Shown piece by piece: positions 1 through 8,459 of a stretch of 22,159 nucleotides of DNA (position 1 is its first letter; each line of letters begins with the position of its first letter). Source of the DNA: an uncultured Clostridia bacterium (GTDB lineage: Bacteria; Bacillota; Clostridia; Oscillospirales; Acutalibacteraceae); assembly GCA_937916395.1 (NCBI GenBank), contig CALFTN010000074.1:1-22159 (forward strand), in the 5' to 3' direction. The notes beneath the pieces were generated by a model, which ran no database searches, was not told the origin of the DNA, and worked only from the letters and a program-made list of their open reading frames with translations. A program made the position numbers and the translations under genes.

Positions 1-445
1 CTCTTGCTTCAATATCATCAGCAGGGTTAATAATAACCATACCAGGAATTGAACGCATTAATGCAATATCTTCACAGCATTGGTGGCTTGCCCCATCTTC
101 ACCAACTGAAATACCTGCGTGAGTTGCACCAATTTTAACATTAAGATGAGGGTAACCTATTGTATTTCTTACTTGTTCAAATGCTCTGCCAGCGGCAAAC
201 ATTGCAAAAGTACTTGCAAATACTGTAAAGCCAGTTGTTGCAAGACCGCCTGCAAGGCTCATCATATTTGATTCTGCAATACCAGTATCAAAGAATCTTT
301 CTGGAAACGCCTTTTTAAAAGCACCTGTTTTTGTTGCGGCTGCTAAGTCGGCATCAAGAACAACTACATTTTTATTTTTTTCACCAAGCTCTACTAATGC
401 TTTACCATAAGCATCACGAGTTGCAGTTTTAATTACTTCAGCCAT
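1..445 (-). CDS. Transketolase, C-terminal subunit (partial)
   Basis: This is the pyrimidine-binding and C-terminal half of a split transketolase, which moves two-carbon ketol units between sugar phosphates in the non-oxidative pentose phosphate pathway. About 148 residues are visible; the 3' end lies beyond the left edge. The frame opens MAEVIKTATRDAYGKAL and contains DTGIAESNMM, whose glutamate is the family's conserved cofactor-activating residue, followed by GEDGASHQ. The ATG at 443-445 is preceded by a GGAGG motif lying inside the last codons of the N-terminal subunit gene, and only three bases separate the two genes, so they should be translated together as a heteromeric enzyme. Similar split proteins include the DXS-like family, but the adjoining N-terminal subunit fits transketolase. 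Cytoplasmic. Confidence 0.93.
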   Translation of the reverse strand, partial: MAEVIKTATRDAYGKALVELGEKNKNVVVLDADLAAATKTGAFKKAFPERFFDTGIAESNMMSLAGGLATTGFTVFASTFAMFAAGRAFEQVRNTIGYPHLNVKIGATHAGISVGEDGASHQCCEDIALMRSIPGMVIINPADDIEAR

Positions 446-448
446 TTT

Positions 449-1291
449 TTACGCCTCCAATTCCTTTAACTTTGCATTGAGTTCAGCCATTGCCTCTGCA
501 TATTGCTCAGCATTTGGTGCAGAACCGTGCCAGCTAACCTGATTTTCCATAAATGAAACACCTTTACCCTTTGTGCTTTTTTGCACAATAGCTGTAGGCT
601 TACCTTTACATTCACGAGCTTTTTGGAAAGCAGTTTCAATTTCATCAAAATTGTGTGCATCAATTTCTATAACATTCCAGCCGAAAGCTGAGAATTTTTC
701 TGGGATAGGATATGGAGAGTTAACTTCTTCAACACTACCATCTATCTGGAGATTATTGTTATCAATTATAGCAACTAAATTATCAAGCTTTTTAGCAGCC
801 GCATACATTGCAGCTTCCCAAACCTGACCCTCCTGAATTTCGCCATCACCTAAAATGGTGTATACTCTGAATTTATCACCCTTAAGCTTTGACCCTAAAG
901 CCATACCACAAGCGGCAGAAATACCCTGACCGAGTGAACCTGTACTGATATCAACACCTTCTAAATATCTCATGCTTGGGTGCCCTTGTAATTTTGAACC
1001 AACCTTACGAAGAGTTTTTAAATCTTCTACAGGGAAAAAGCCACGTTCTGCCATTACAGCATAAAGTGCCGGAGCCGCATGACCTTTAGAAAGAACGAAA
1101 CGGTCTCTTTCTTCCATAACTGGTCTTTGTGGGTCAATATTCATCTCTTTAAAATAAAGATAAGTAATTGTCTCTGCGATTGATAATGAACCGCCTGGAT
1201 GACCAGATTTTGCGTTAAAGGTACCTTCAATAATACCTTTACGAACCTTTGTTGCTACAACAGAAAGTTCTTTTTTTAAATTCGCGTCCAT
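449..1291 (-). CDS. Transketolase, N-terminal (TPP-binding) subunit
   Basis: This 280-residue protein is the thiamine-pyrophosphate-binding half of a two-subunit transketolase. Visible motifs are SGHPGGSLS (residues 29-37), the LSKGHAAPALY segment (about 67-77), and the cofactor motif starting GDGE at 148 and ending in the NNN of residues 178-180. One-chain transketolases run to about 650 residues, so this is a natural half rather than a truncation; the partner follows three bases downstream. The ATG at 1289-1291 has an upstream GGAGGG. The gene lies 25 bases after the HAD phosphatase gene on the same strand, so it may be the end of a longer transcript. It uses the cofactor whose last synthetic step is catalysed by the thiamine pyrophosphokinase at 20391-21020, though the two genes are not adjacent. 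Confidence 0.95.
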   Translation of the reverse strand: MDANLKKELSVVATKVRKGIIEGTFNAKSGHPGGSLSIAETITYLYFKEMNIDPQRPVMEERDRFVLSKGHAAPALYAVMAERGFFPVEDLKTLRKVGSKLQGHPSMRYLEGVDISTGSLGQGISAACGMALGSKLKGDKFRVYTILGDGEIQEGQVWEAAMYAAAKKLDNLVAIIDNNNLQIDGSVEEVNSPYPIPEKFSAFGWNVIEIDAHNFDEIETAFQKARECKGKPTAIVQKSTKGKGVSFMENQVSWHGSAPNAEQYAEAMAELNAKLKELEA

Positions 1292-1316
1292 TGTTATCCC
1301 TCCATATATTTATATA

Positions 1317-2144
1317 CTATTTATTTATATAATTATTTTCCAAGTAATTTATAAAATCTGCAACTGCACCATTATTACAATGACAAGCTACATATTCTGA
1401 TAAGTTTTTAATATCCGCTGGTGCCTGACCACAACAAGCTGGATGACTTACTGTTTTAAGCATAGGAACATCATTGTAATAATCACCTATTGCACCAATA
1501 TTTTCTTTATCTATGCCAAGAATTTCAGCAAGACGCATTGTTGCTTTACCCTTATCTACATCCTTTGCCACAACTTCCACCGTCAAAAGTGAACTTCTGA
1601 AAGTATTGCAGATATCTTTATTTTCTTCTCTGTTAAAAAATGCTAGAACCTTTTTTAGCGTGTGAGGAAGACCAAAGAAAATAATCTTCCCCCACTTGCC
1701 ACGTGGTATGTTATCAAAATCTTTGCAGACAGTATTATCCAAATTATCGACCGCTGACATTATGTAACCGAAAATTTTAGGTTTTATATGATAAATCATA
1801 TCATCTGTAAAAATAGAAACTTCTGCCTGTTTTACTAAAGAAGCACACTCTAAAATTGCTTTTTCTGTTTCTTCACTTACACCAGTAAAGCTTAACATTT
1901 TATTTGTTTTAAAATCATAAATACCAGCACCATTTAAAAACATAGCTGGAGTTTCAATCCCTAGTTTTTTATAATGTGGTGTTAAAGACTGCAAATTTCT
2001 ACCTGAACAAAGAGTAAAATAGCCACCATTGTCGACATATTCTTTTATTTTTGTTTTATTGATTCTGGGTAATCTTCTTAATTTGTTATTAAGTGTACCA
2101 TCAATATCAGAAACTATCAGCCACTTGCTATATTCTGCCGACAT
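1317..2144 (-). CDS. Cof-type HAD-superfamily hydrolase
   Basis: This 275-residue cytoplasmic protein belongs to the Cof/IIB branch of the haloacid dehalogenase superfamily, mostly phosphatases of sugar phosphates, nucleotides or flavin-related compounds. Motif I is SDIDGTL with aspartates 13 and 15, motif II lies near CSGRN (46-50), motif III uses a lysine in DKGKA (197-201), and motif IV is GDYYNDVPM (220-228). All catalytic residues are present and the length is normal. The substrate cannot be read from sequence. Its ATG overlaps the stop codon of the upstream pseudouridine synthase gene by one base (TAATG), which points to translational coupling. No regulatory site was seen between them. 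Confidence 0.9.
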   Translation of the reverse strand: MSAEYSKWLIVSDIDGTLNNKLRRLPRINKTKIKEYVDNGGYFTLCSGRNLQSLTPHYKKLGIETPAMFLNGAGIYDFKTNKMLSFTGVSEETEKAILECASLVKQAEVSIFTDDMIYHIKPKIFGYIMSAVDNLDNTVCKDFDNIPRGKWGKIIFFGLPHTLKKVLAFFNREENKDICNTFRSSLLTVEVVAKDVDKGKATMRLAEILGIDKENIGAIGDYYNDVPMLKTVSHPACCGQAPADIKNLSEYVACHCNNGAVADFINYLENNYINK

Positions 2145-3055
2145 TAACCTATTCTCCTTAAAAAATCTTTGAAATAATCTGGTAAATCTGAAGAAAACTC
2201 AAGGTATTCTTTTGTTATTGGGTGTATAAAGCCCAGAACGGCAGCATGAAGGCACTGCCCCTCTAAACCATAAGTTTTTTTAGGATTACCATAAACTGCA
2301 TCACCTGCAACCGGTGTGCCTCTGTGAGAGAAGTGAACTCTTATCTGGTGAGTTCTGCCAGTCTCTAAAATCACTCTTAAAAAAGTAAAACCGTTAAAGC
2401 GTTCTAACACTTCGTAATGAGTTATTGCTTCTCTTGAATTTTTAGTAGTTACTGTTTGCTTTTTTCTGTCTATCGGATGCCTTCCTATAGGAAGATTAAT
2501 TGTTCCCTTATCATCTTTGATATTACCAACAATAACTGTACGGTATTCACGTTTAAATGAATGGTCTTTAATTTGTTCTGCAAGACCTACATGAGCCTGG
2601 TCTGTTTTTGCCACAACTAAAAGTCCACTTGTATCTTTATCTATTCTATGTACAATCCCAGGACGAATTACGCCATTTATACCTGAAAGTGAATCACCAC
2701 AATGATATAAAAGAGCGTTAACAAGCGTTTTATCGTAATTGCCAGCTGCTGGATGAACTACCATACCTTTTGGCTTATTTACTACCAATAAATGCTCATC
2801 TTCGTAGGGAATTTCTAACGGTATGTTCTGTGGTTCCAACGAAAGTGTTTTGGGGTCTGGAATTTCTATTTCAAGAATATCCCCACATTTTACACTTTCA
2901 CTTTTTTTAGCAATCTTATCATTTAAAAGAACCTTTTTTTCCTCTAAAAGATTTTGCACAGCACTTCTGGATAATTCCTCATAAAGCTGTGAAATTGCTT
3001 TATCAATTCTCAAGCCCTGAACCACTTCGGTAGCAGTAAGTTTAATTATTTTCAT
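2144..3055 (-). CDS. RluD/RluA-family 23S rRNA pseudouridine synthase
   Basis: This 303-residue enzyme converts uridines to pseudouridine in RNA, most likely in 23S rRNA. Residues about 15-65 form an S4-type RNA-binding domain, followed by the catalytic domain with HRIDKDTSG at 136-144; Asp139 is the expected catalytic aspartate. GRTHQIRVH further on is the conserved family motif. Length and domain order match RluD and Bacillus YlyB. It follows lspA, overlapping it by 14 bases, the same lspA-rluD order as in many Firmicutes. The exact target uridines cannot be told from sequence, so no symbol is given. Confidence 0.93.
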   Translation of the reverse strand: MKIIKLTATEVVQGLRIDKAISQLYEELSRSAVQNLLEEKKVLLNDKIAKKSESVKCGDILEIEIPDPKTLSLEPQNIPLEIPYEDEHLLVVNKPKGMVVHPAAGNYDKTLVNALLYHCGDSLSGINGVIRPGIVHRIDKDTSGLLVVAKTDQAHVGLAEQIKDHSFKREYRTVIVGNIKDDKGTINLPIGRHPIDRKKQTVTTKNSREAITHYEVLERFNGFTFLRVILETGRTHQIRVHFSHRGTPVAGDAVYGNPKKTYGLEGQCLHAAVLGFIHPITKEYLEFSSDLPDYFKDFLRRIG

Positions 3056-3572
3056 CTTCTACCACCGCTTCGTCATTTATGAATTCAGTAATATTAACAT
3101 CTGATTTCTTTTGTTTTTCTTCTTTAACTATATCTATAACAAGATAAATCATAAGAACAAAAGCACCAACAGTTATTAAACAATCAGCAAAATTAAAAAC
3201 CGCAAAATCAATAAATGTCGGTTCAATATAATCGACAACAAAATGCAAACGAATTCTGTCAATTATATTGCCTATACCACCCGCAATCATCAAAAGAAGC
3301 GTAAAGCTCACTAATTTTGACTTGTTTTTTTGTGTTACCAAAAAGTAAACAGTTACTATAAGAAGTATAATTGAAACTACGGTTAATACTGCGGTATGAG
3401 AAGCAAATGAGCCAAACACAGCACCAGTATTTTCAACATATCTAAAACGGATAAATCCTTCCAGAAGTTCAAAAACGCCAATAGGCTTTAAATATTCAAT
3501 TACAAAATATTTTATTAATTGGTCCACGCCGACAAGCGACAGAACAAATATAATTGCACCTATTACTGACAT
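3042..3572 (-). CDS. lspA: Lipoprotein signal peptidase (signal peptidase II)
   Basis: LspA removes signal peptides from prolipoproteins after diacylglyceryl modification, working inside the cytoplasmic membrane. The 176-residue sequence has four hydrophobic segments (about 4-26, 58-80, 86-103 and 132-149). Conserved motifs include NTGAVFG (48-54), GGIGNIIDR (98-106), VVDYIEP with Asp114 and FNFADC with Asp130; the last two aspartates correspond to the catalytic dyad. A hydrophilic acidic tail of about 25 residues follows the last membrane segment and is longer than in many homologues. The ATG at 3570-3572 has a GGAG motif upstream. It overlaps the pseudouridine synthase gene by 14 bases. Confidence 0.95.
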   Translation of the reverse strand: MSVIGAIIFVLSLVGVDQLIKYFVIEYLKPIGVFELLEGFIRFRYVENTGAVFGSFASHTAVLTVVSIILLIVTVYFLVTQKNKSKLVSFTLLLMIAGGIGNIIDRIRLHFVVDYIEPTFIDFAVFNFADCLITVGAFVLMIYLVIDIVKEEKQKKSDVNITEFINDEAVVEDENN

Positions 3573-3612
3573 TTTCTACTCCACTCTTATTTTTATCGCT
3601 TTTGTCTTTTAG

Positions 3613-5013
3613 TTATCTTCTTTTAAAGAACCCTTTTCTTGCTGGTGGTTCTTCCTCTTCAGTTTCATCCTCATCGTCATCGTTGCCACTATATTCTGCA
3701 TCTGATTCTGATGCCAAAAAATCTAGATAAGCAGAATCAACTGTTACACGTTTACCAGGATTATTTACTGAATTTGTATTTGTTTCTACTTCTGAAAAAG
3801 AGAATAAACCAAAATCATCTTTTTGTTCCATACCCTCAAAATCATTAACAAATTCAAGACTTTCACTATCATCAAACAAGCTTAATGGGAGATCTGTTTT
3901 AACTACCGTCTCGCCATCTTGTGTAAGCATTTCTTCATCAACTTCCATTAAATCCTCTTTTGATTCATTGGAAAAATATTGCACAGCTGCCTTTCTTTCA
4001 TCCTCTTCTTTTTCGTCGACAGAAACCTCTGCCTCTTCTGAATCATTGGTAAAATCATCATTTTCTTCATTTACAGATGAGTCCTTTTCTTCAGTTAAAG
4101 ACTTATCTTCATCCTTAACATCGTCACTAGACTCAAAAATGTTCATATGAGCTTCACCCAAAAATTGACTTTTCTGTTCTTCAAAAGCATTAGGTGTATC
4201 GTCAGAAATATTTTCTATTTCTTGTCGTTGTTGCTTTTCTTCAACAAGCTCTTTTACATCTTCTTCAACTGTACTTTCTTGAAAGCTTTCTTCAATTTCT
4301 TTTGTTTCGTTGATTTCTGTAATAGCTTGAGCTAAAGCTTCATTTGATTCATCATCAGCTTGTGGTGCTTCGCTCTCCATTTTTTTTGCTTCCTCCTCTG
4401 CCAAATCAGGAAGTCTTGAAATAAGCTCAATATGAGACTTGTATTGACTGAGAATATTTGATTTAAACTCAGAAACCTCTTTTTTGAGCATTTCAAAATG
4501 AAGTGATTCGCTTGTCATTGTTCTTGTAGCAGCACCCATAGCATCTTTTGCACTGGAATTAGCTTTAAGTAAAATCTCCTGAGCTTCTTCCTTTGCTTTT
4601 TTTATTATCTCTTGTGCCTTATCTCTTGTCATAGAAAGAAGAAGCTCTGAATCTGCAATCGCTTGTTTTTCTGCATCTGACTTAATAAGGTCGGCTTCGC
4701 TTTTAGCCGCTGCTAAAACTGCCTCTGCTTCGCTTTCAGCATCTGCTACAGAATTTTTTGCATCACGCACGATTATGTCTGCTGCACGCTGTGCACTTAC
4801 AACTGCACTTTTAATTTCCTCTTCTTCTTTTTTGAATTTTTCAAGACGGTCAGCAAGGAGACCTACACGTCTTACAAGCTCACCATTTTCGTGAAACATC
4901 TTTGTATAGTTTGCCGCAACCTCAGCAAAAAAATCATCAACATCGTCTGCTTTATATGCGTTACGACCTGCTGTTTTAAATTCATATTCTTTTAATTGTG
5001 ATGGTGTCATCAT
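3613..5013 (-). CDS. divIVA: DivIVA-family division/polarity protein with long acidic tail
   Basis: DivIVA proteins bind curved membrane at septa and poles and recruit division and envelope partners. The N-terminal domain (about 1-60) has the family pattern, including TPSQLKEYEF and ADDVDDFFAEV, followed by an alanine/glutamate-rich coiled coil to about residue 220. The remaining 240 or so residues are a low-complexity, strongly acidic, Glu/Asp/Ser-rich stretch ending in a basic tip, ARKGFFKRR. Bacillus DivIVA is only 164 residues, so this is unusually long. By manual alignment, the Phe-Arg pair that inserts into membrane in Bacillus (FRGY) is replaced by GRNAY. Two adjacent ATGs open the gene; an AGG motif nine bases upstream suits the first. 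It sits between sepF and lspA. Confidence 0.9.
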   Translation of the reverse strand: MMTPSQLKEYEFKTAGRNAYKADDVDDFFAEVAANYTKMFHENGELVRRVGLLADRLEKFKKEEEEIKSAVVSAQRAADIIVRDAKNSVADAESEAEAVLAAAKSEADLIKSDAEKQAIADSELLLSMTRDKAQEIIKKAKEEAQEILLKANSSAKDAMGAATRTMTSESLHFEMLKKEVSEFKSNILSQYKSHIELISRLPDLAEEEAKKMESEAPQADDESNEALAQAITEINETKEIEESFQESTVEEDVKELVEEKQQRQEIENISDDTPNAFEEQKSQFLGEAHMNIFESSDDVKDEDKSLTEEKDSSVNEENDDFTNDSEEAEVSVDEKEEDERKAAVQYFSNESKEDLMEVDEEMLTQDGETVVKTDLPLSLFDDSESLEFVNDFEGMEQKDDFGLFSFSEVETNTNSVNNPGKRVTVDSAYLDFLASESDAEYSGNDDDEDETEEEEPPARKGFFKRR

Positions 5014-5061
5014 AAGTTTTTACCTGCTTCCATATATTCTCTTTCGCAATTTTTTTGTTGA

Positions 5062-5568
5062 TTAGAAAAACATCCCTGTATTTTCAAGTTCATCAATTAA
5101 GTCACCTGAAATATCAACGTTATAAGGAGTTATGATAAATGTATTATTAGCAACTCTTTTTAATTGACCGCCATTTGCATAAGCAACACCTGAAAGAAAA
5201 TCAATAAGTCTTTTTGCGACATCACGATTTGTGCCTTCTAAATTGAGCACAACCGTTCTTTTTTCATTAAGATTATCTGCAATTTCAACTGCATTTTCAA
5301 ATCTTTCTGGTTTTGACAAAACAACTTGTAATTTTGCTGTTGTATGAATATTAACTATTTTTGATGGGTCTTCTTCCTCATCCCTTATAGGTTGAACTCT
5401 TCTGCCAGCTCTCATACTCTGTCTTGAATCCTGACGATAACTTTCTTCACGGGCTGGTCTTTGACTTTGGTACGCCGGAACAACATCCTCTTCTACCATT
5501 TCTTCGTCTTCAAAGCCCTCATATTCTTCTTCACCCATAATTTTGTCAAATAAATTTTTAATGTTCAT
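5062..5568 (-). CDS. sepF: Cell division protein SepF
   Basis: SepF anchors FtsZ filaments to the membrane and helps shape the septum. The protein is 168 residues from the chosen ATG at 5566-5568. It begins with an amphipathic membrane-binding segment (MNIKNLFDKIMG), continues through an acidic and arginine-rich linker (about 13-75), and ends in the SepF core (about 80-168) with PSKIVNIH, VVLSKPERF, VVLNLEG, FLSGVAYA and ITPYNV. The frame stays open for 12 codons upstream, but the GGAGG at 5576-5580 and the amphipathic start support the shorter form. Thirteen bases separate it from the YggS gene. Bacillus has ylmG and ylmH between sepF and divIVA; here only 48 bases lie between them. Confidence 0.95.
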   Translation of the reverse strand: MNIKNLFDKIMGEEEYEGFEDEEMVEEDVVPAYQSQRPAREESYRQDSRQSMRAGRRVQPIRDEEEDPSKIVNIHTTAKLQVVLSKPERFENAVEIADNLNEKRTVVLNLEGTNRDVAKRLIDFLSGVAYANGGQLKRVANNTFIITPYNVDISGDLIDELENTGMFF

Positions 5569-5575
5569 CTTTATT

Positions 5576-5580
5576 CCTCC
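5576..5580 (-). promoter_or_regulatory. Ribosome binding site fixing the sepF start
   Basis: GGAGG lies seven bases before the ATG at 5566-5568 and directly after the stop codon of the YggS-family gene. It favours the 168-residue SepF over a 12-residue N-terminal extension. Confidence 0.85.
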
Positions 5581-5581
5581 G

Positions 5582-6313
5582 TTAGTTGTATATTCTTGCT
5601 CCATAAATTAAGGAGCCAATTCTTACTAAGTTTGCACCACACTCAATAGCCTGAGTATAATCGCCTGACATTCCCATTGAGAGAATTTCCATATTAAAGT
5701 TTTTATACTTCTTTTCTTTAATAGTTTCAAAATACTCTGCCATCGTCGTAAAATAATTTCTGAGTTCTTTTTCATTATCACATATAGGTGGTATTGTCAT
5801 TATACCATTTACAGTTAAACCCTGCAACTCGGAAATTTGTGACATCACTTCAAAAAATTGGACTTTATCAAAACCAGTTTTACTTTCTTCGCTACCAATG
5901 TTAACTTCAAGAAGAATTTTCATATTAAGACCATTGTTTACTGCTTGCTTAGAAATCTCTTCTGCTAAATGAAGACTGTCAACTGATTGAATCATATCAA
6001 CAAGTGGCACGATTTTTTTTACTTTATTTGTTTGTAAATGACCTATTAAATGTTTTTCTACCCCCAAAAGATGCAAATCATCTTTTTTAGATAAAAATTC
6101 CTGAACTTTATTTTCACCTATTAAATTGATTCCACAGTTATCTATGGAATAATTAATATATTCTACAGGAACTGTTTTTGTAACAGCCATTAATCTGATA
6201 TCCTCATAATTTCTACCTGACTTAACTGCAGAAGCCTCAATTTTTTCACGTATGAGCTTGAGATTTTCAGATATTGCCTTGCATCTGTTTTCATCAAACG
6301 AGTTTGTTGTCAT
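5582..6313 (-). CDS. YggS-family pyridoxal phosphate homeostasis protein
   Basis: This 243-residue protein is a PLP-binding, single-domain TIM-barrel member of the YggS/YlmE/PROSC family, which buffers intracellular pyridoxal phosphate and has no established enzyme reaction. Visible motifs are LMAVTKT with Lys46 as the expected Schiff-base lysine, LIGENKVQEF, HLIGHLQTNK and, near the end, SMGMSGDY and VRIGSLIYGAR. I start it at the ATG 6311-6313 because AAAGGGGG lies upstream, and the extra ten codons of the longer frame have no good ribosome binding site. It overlaps the HlyD-like gene by 20 bases and precedes sepF, the same pairing as ylmE-sepF in Bacillus. Confidence 0.93.
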   Translation of the reverse strand: MTTNSFDENRCKAISENLKLIREKIEASAVKSGRNYEDIRLMAVTKTVPVEYINYSIDNCGINLIGENKVQEFLSKKDDLHLLGVEKHLIGHLQTNKVKKIVPLVDMIQSVDSLHLAEEISKQAVNNGLNMKILLEVNIGSEESKTGFDKVQFFEVMSQISELQGLTVNGIMTIPPICDNEKELRNYFTTMAEYFETIKEKKYKNFNMEILSMGMSGDYTQAIECGANLVRIGSLIYGARIYN

Positions 6314-7508
6314 ACAACTCAACCCCCTTTGTAACGACCTCATCGTAAAGTCTTATATAACCTGATTCACCATCAGGATTATCTACTATTGAATATTCAC
6401 CATCGTTGTATGCAATATGAACCTTTCTGAAACCGATAAGATTACCGCTTACAACATAAACACCCATTTGCCCATCCACATTTCTAATAGCAGAATTTTT
6501 AATTCTGTAACCAGTGAATTCTTTTGTAATTATCTGAACATCTTCTATTCTGAAATTTGCCAAAGATTCATTCATTAAATTACACTTTATTATAACGAGT
6601 GTTTTATTACCGGTGCGGTCACCTAATTTATGAATTGTACCACTTAGTTTTTCTACACCAGAATACGGAAAATTCAAATAAATTTCTTCGCCATCTTCCA
6701 AATCTATTGTTTCGTCTGAATCTATTGAACAGAGTACATACCATTGGAAGCTCCCCATTGTTCTGCCTATTACATTTTCTTTTACTTCTTTTGGTTTTGA
6801 TTTAATTGCTTTTTCAACATCTTCACAAGTTAATTCATCAATTTTTGTAAAATCAATGGTATTCTCATAACCATCAGCACCCATTAAATAATAGCCGGCT
6901 CTCTCGCTCTTAACTTCACTATATGCAGTTTCTTTTGCCTGAAGAGTAGAAAGTTCTTGCTTTAACTCATTAATTTTTTCATTAAGATTAAGAACCTCAC
7001 CTGTGGATATCTGACGACTAGTAACATAATTCTGAAAGTTTTCAGCATGTTCGAGTGCTTTTTTATAATCACCTTTATCAAGTGAATCGAGATAATCCGA
7101 AAGCTTACCCTCTATTTTTTTACCTAGTGCTGAAACATCAACACTCTGAATATTAGCCTGACCAGACAGAGCATTATAATGCTCTAACTCTTCGGTAATT
7201 TCAGTTATTCTCAAATATGTATTTGCATCATCGTTCGTCTTGAAAATCATTGAAATTGTGTCGCCTTTTGCAACACGCTCAGCATTACCTGCAAATGAAA
7301 TTGTTGTACCTTTAGCAGAATTGGTTATATATTGTTCATCTCGTACAACAAAGCATTTTGTATTTATTGTTTTATAAACCGTTTCGCTTATTGCAATTTG
7401 TGTTTCAATCCCTGATTTAGAAATCAAAACAATCTGATAAATAAAATATGAAAGGATAAAAATTGCGACAAGTCCTAATGCAACTAATCTTACTCGTCTG
7501 TCACGCAT
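6294..7508 (-). CDS. Membrane-anchored HlyD-like protein, role unknown
   Basis: This 404-residue protein has a positively charged N-terminus (MRDRRVR), one hydrophobic segment (about 8-28), and a large part predicted to lie outside the cell. After the membrane segment comes a beta-rich stretch with the biotinyl-lipoyl-like feel of HlyD/RND adaptor proteins (KGTTISFAGNAERVAKGD), a helical coiled-coil region (about 105-200, including LNEKINELKQEL), then a second beta-rich region to the end. No transporter gene lies next to it. Instead it is between miaA and the YggS-sepF-divIVA genes, overlapping YggS by 20 bases, so an envelope or division role is possible. The ATG has GGAG upstream. The family call is from overall architecture, and its function is not recognised. 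Confidence 0.7.
   Translation of the reverse strand: MRDRRVRLVALGLVAIFILSYFIYQIVLISKSGIETQIAISETVYKTINTKCFVVRDEQYITNSAKGTTISFAGNAERVAKGDTISMIFKTNDDANTYLRITEITEELEHYNALSGQANIQSVDVSALGKKIEGKLSDYLDSLDKGDYKKALEHAENFQNYVTSRQISTGEVLNLNEKINELKQELSTLQAKETAYSEVKSERAGYYLMGADGYENTIDFTKIDELTCEDVEKAIKSKPKEVKENVIGRTMGSFQWYVLCSIDSDETIDLEDGEEIYLNFPYSGVEKLSGTIHKLGDRTGNKTLVIIKCNLMNESLANFRIEDVQIITKEFTGYRIKNSAIRNVDGQMGVYVVSGNLIGFRKVHIAYNDGEYSIVDNPDGESGYIRLYDEVVTKGVELYDNKLV
6323..6330 (-). promoter_or_regulatory. Ribosome binding site fixing the YggS-family start
   Basis: AAAGGGGG lies nine bases before the ATG at 6311-6313 and inside the last part of the HlyD-like gene. It supports the 243-residue form over one starting at 6343. 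Confidence 0.75.
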
Positions 7509-7511
7509 TTT

Positions 7512-8456
7512 TCATTCTCCTTTCAAAAATTCTTCTACTAACCTTTCAGCTTCATCATAAAGTAAACTTATATCTTCATAGGTATCAGGGTAAACCCAAT
7601 TAATTCTTTCGTTACGGTTAAACCATGTCAACTGTCTTTTTGCGTAACGCCTTGTTGACTGTTTTAAATGGTTAGCGCACTCTTCTAAAGTTTTTTCACC
7701 ATCAATAAACGGCTTTAACTCTTTATAACCAATTGCATTAACTGCTGTTTTTGAAGCATATTCTTTATAAAATTCTTTCGCCTCATCCAAAAGACCATTG
7801 TCACACATTATATCTACACGTTTGTTGATTCTATCGTATAACTTTTCTCTATCCTTATAAGAAATGCCGATATATAGTGGCTCATATTCACTTTCGCTCT
7901 GATGTGACTGTTCGTTTTGTTCAGTTAAATTCTTACCAGTAGTGCGATATATTTCTAAAGCTCTTATAACCTTTACTTCGTTATTCGGATGAATTTTTTT
8001 TGCTGCTTCACTGTCTACAGAAATCAATTCATTATAAAGCTTTTCTATACCGAATTCATTTAATTCGTTATAAAGCTCTTCTCTTATTTTTTCGGAGCTT
8101 GCATCCTGAAAAAAAGTAATATTGTTTATAAACGAATCTATATAAAGACCTGTACCACCGACTATTATGGGTACCTTACCTTTTTCTTTTATCTCTGACA
8201 CAGCCTTTTTTGCATCTTCACAAAAGGAAGCTACACTATATTCATCCTGAGGATTTACAAAACCGATTAAATGATGTTTAACACCATCCATTTCTTCAAT
8301 AGTCGGTTTAGCAGTTGCAATATCCATTTTTTTATAAATCTGCATGGAATCGCCAGAAATAACTTCGCCACCAAATTGTTTGGCAATATGTATCCCCAAG
8401 GATGTTTTACCAGATGCGGTAGGTCCTACAATAACAATAACCTTTGTTTTTTTCAT
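7512..8456 (-). CDS. miaA: tRNA dimethylallyltransferase
   Basis: MiaA transfers a dimethylallyl group to N6 of adenosine 37 in tRNAs that read codons starting with U. The 314-residue protein has the P-loop GPTASGKT at 11-18, then GDSMQIYKKMDIATAKP, HHLIGF, GGTGLYIDSF and a C-terminal RRYAKRQLTWFNRN, all characteristic of the family. Length is normal. Only three bases separate it from mutL upstream and three from the HlyD-like gene downstream. Its product is the substrate that MiaB (13674-14897) methylthiolates, so both steps of ms2i6A formation are encoded here. Confidence 0.97.
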   Translation of the reverse strand: MKKTKVIVIVGPTASGKTSLGIHIAKQFGGEVISGDSMQIYKKMDIATAKPTIEEMDGVKHHLIGFVNPQDEYSVASFCEDAKKAVSEIKEKGKVPIIVGGTGLYIDSFINNITFFQDASSEKIREELYNELNEFGIEKLYNELISVDSEAAKKIHPNNEVKVIRALEIYRTTGKNLTEQNEQSHQSESEYEPLYIGISYKDREKLYDRINKRVDIMCDNGLLDEAKEFYKEYASKTAVNAIGYKELKPFIDGEKTLEECANHLKQSTRRYAKRQLTWFNRNERINWVYPDTYEDISLLYDEAERLVEEFLKGE

Positions 8457-8459
8457 TAA

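Noticed and set aside
449..1291. Truncated transketolase pseudogene
   Set aside because: The second half follows three bases later with its own ribosome binding site; two-subunit transketolases are a known natural form.
3613..4400. Frameshift or fused unrelated gene at the acidic end of DivIVA
   Set aside because: The frame is continuous, with matching codon use and no internal start with a ribosome binding site; long acidic tails are plausible in DivIVA relatives.
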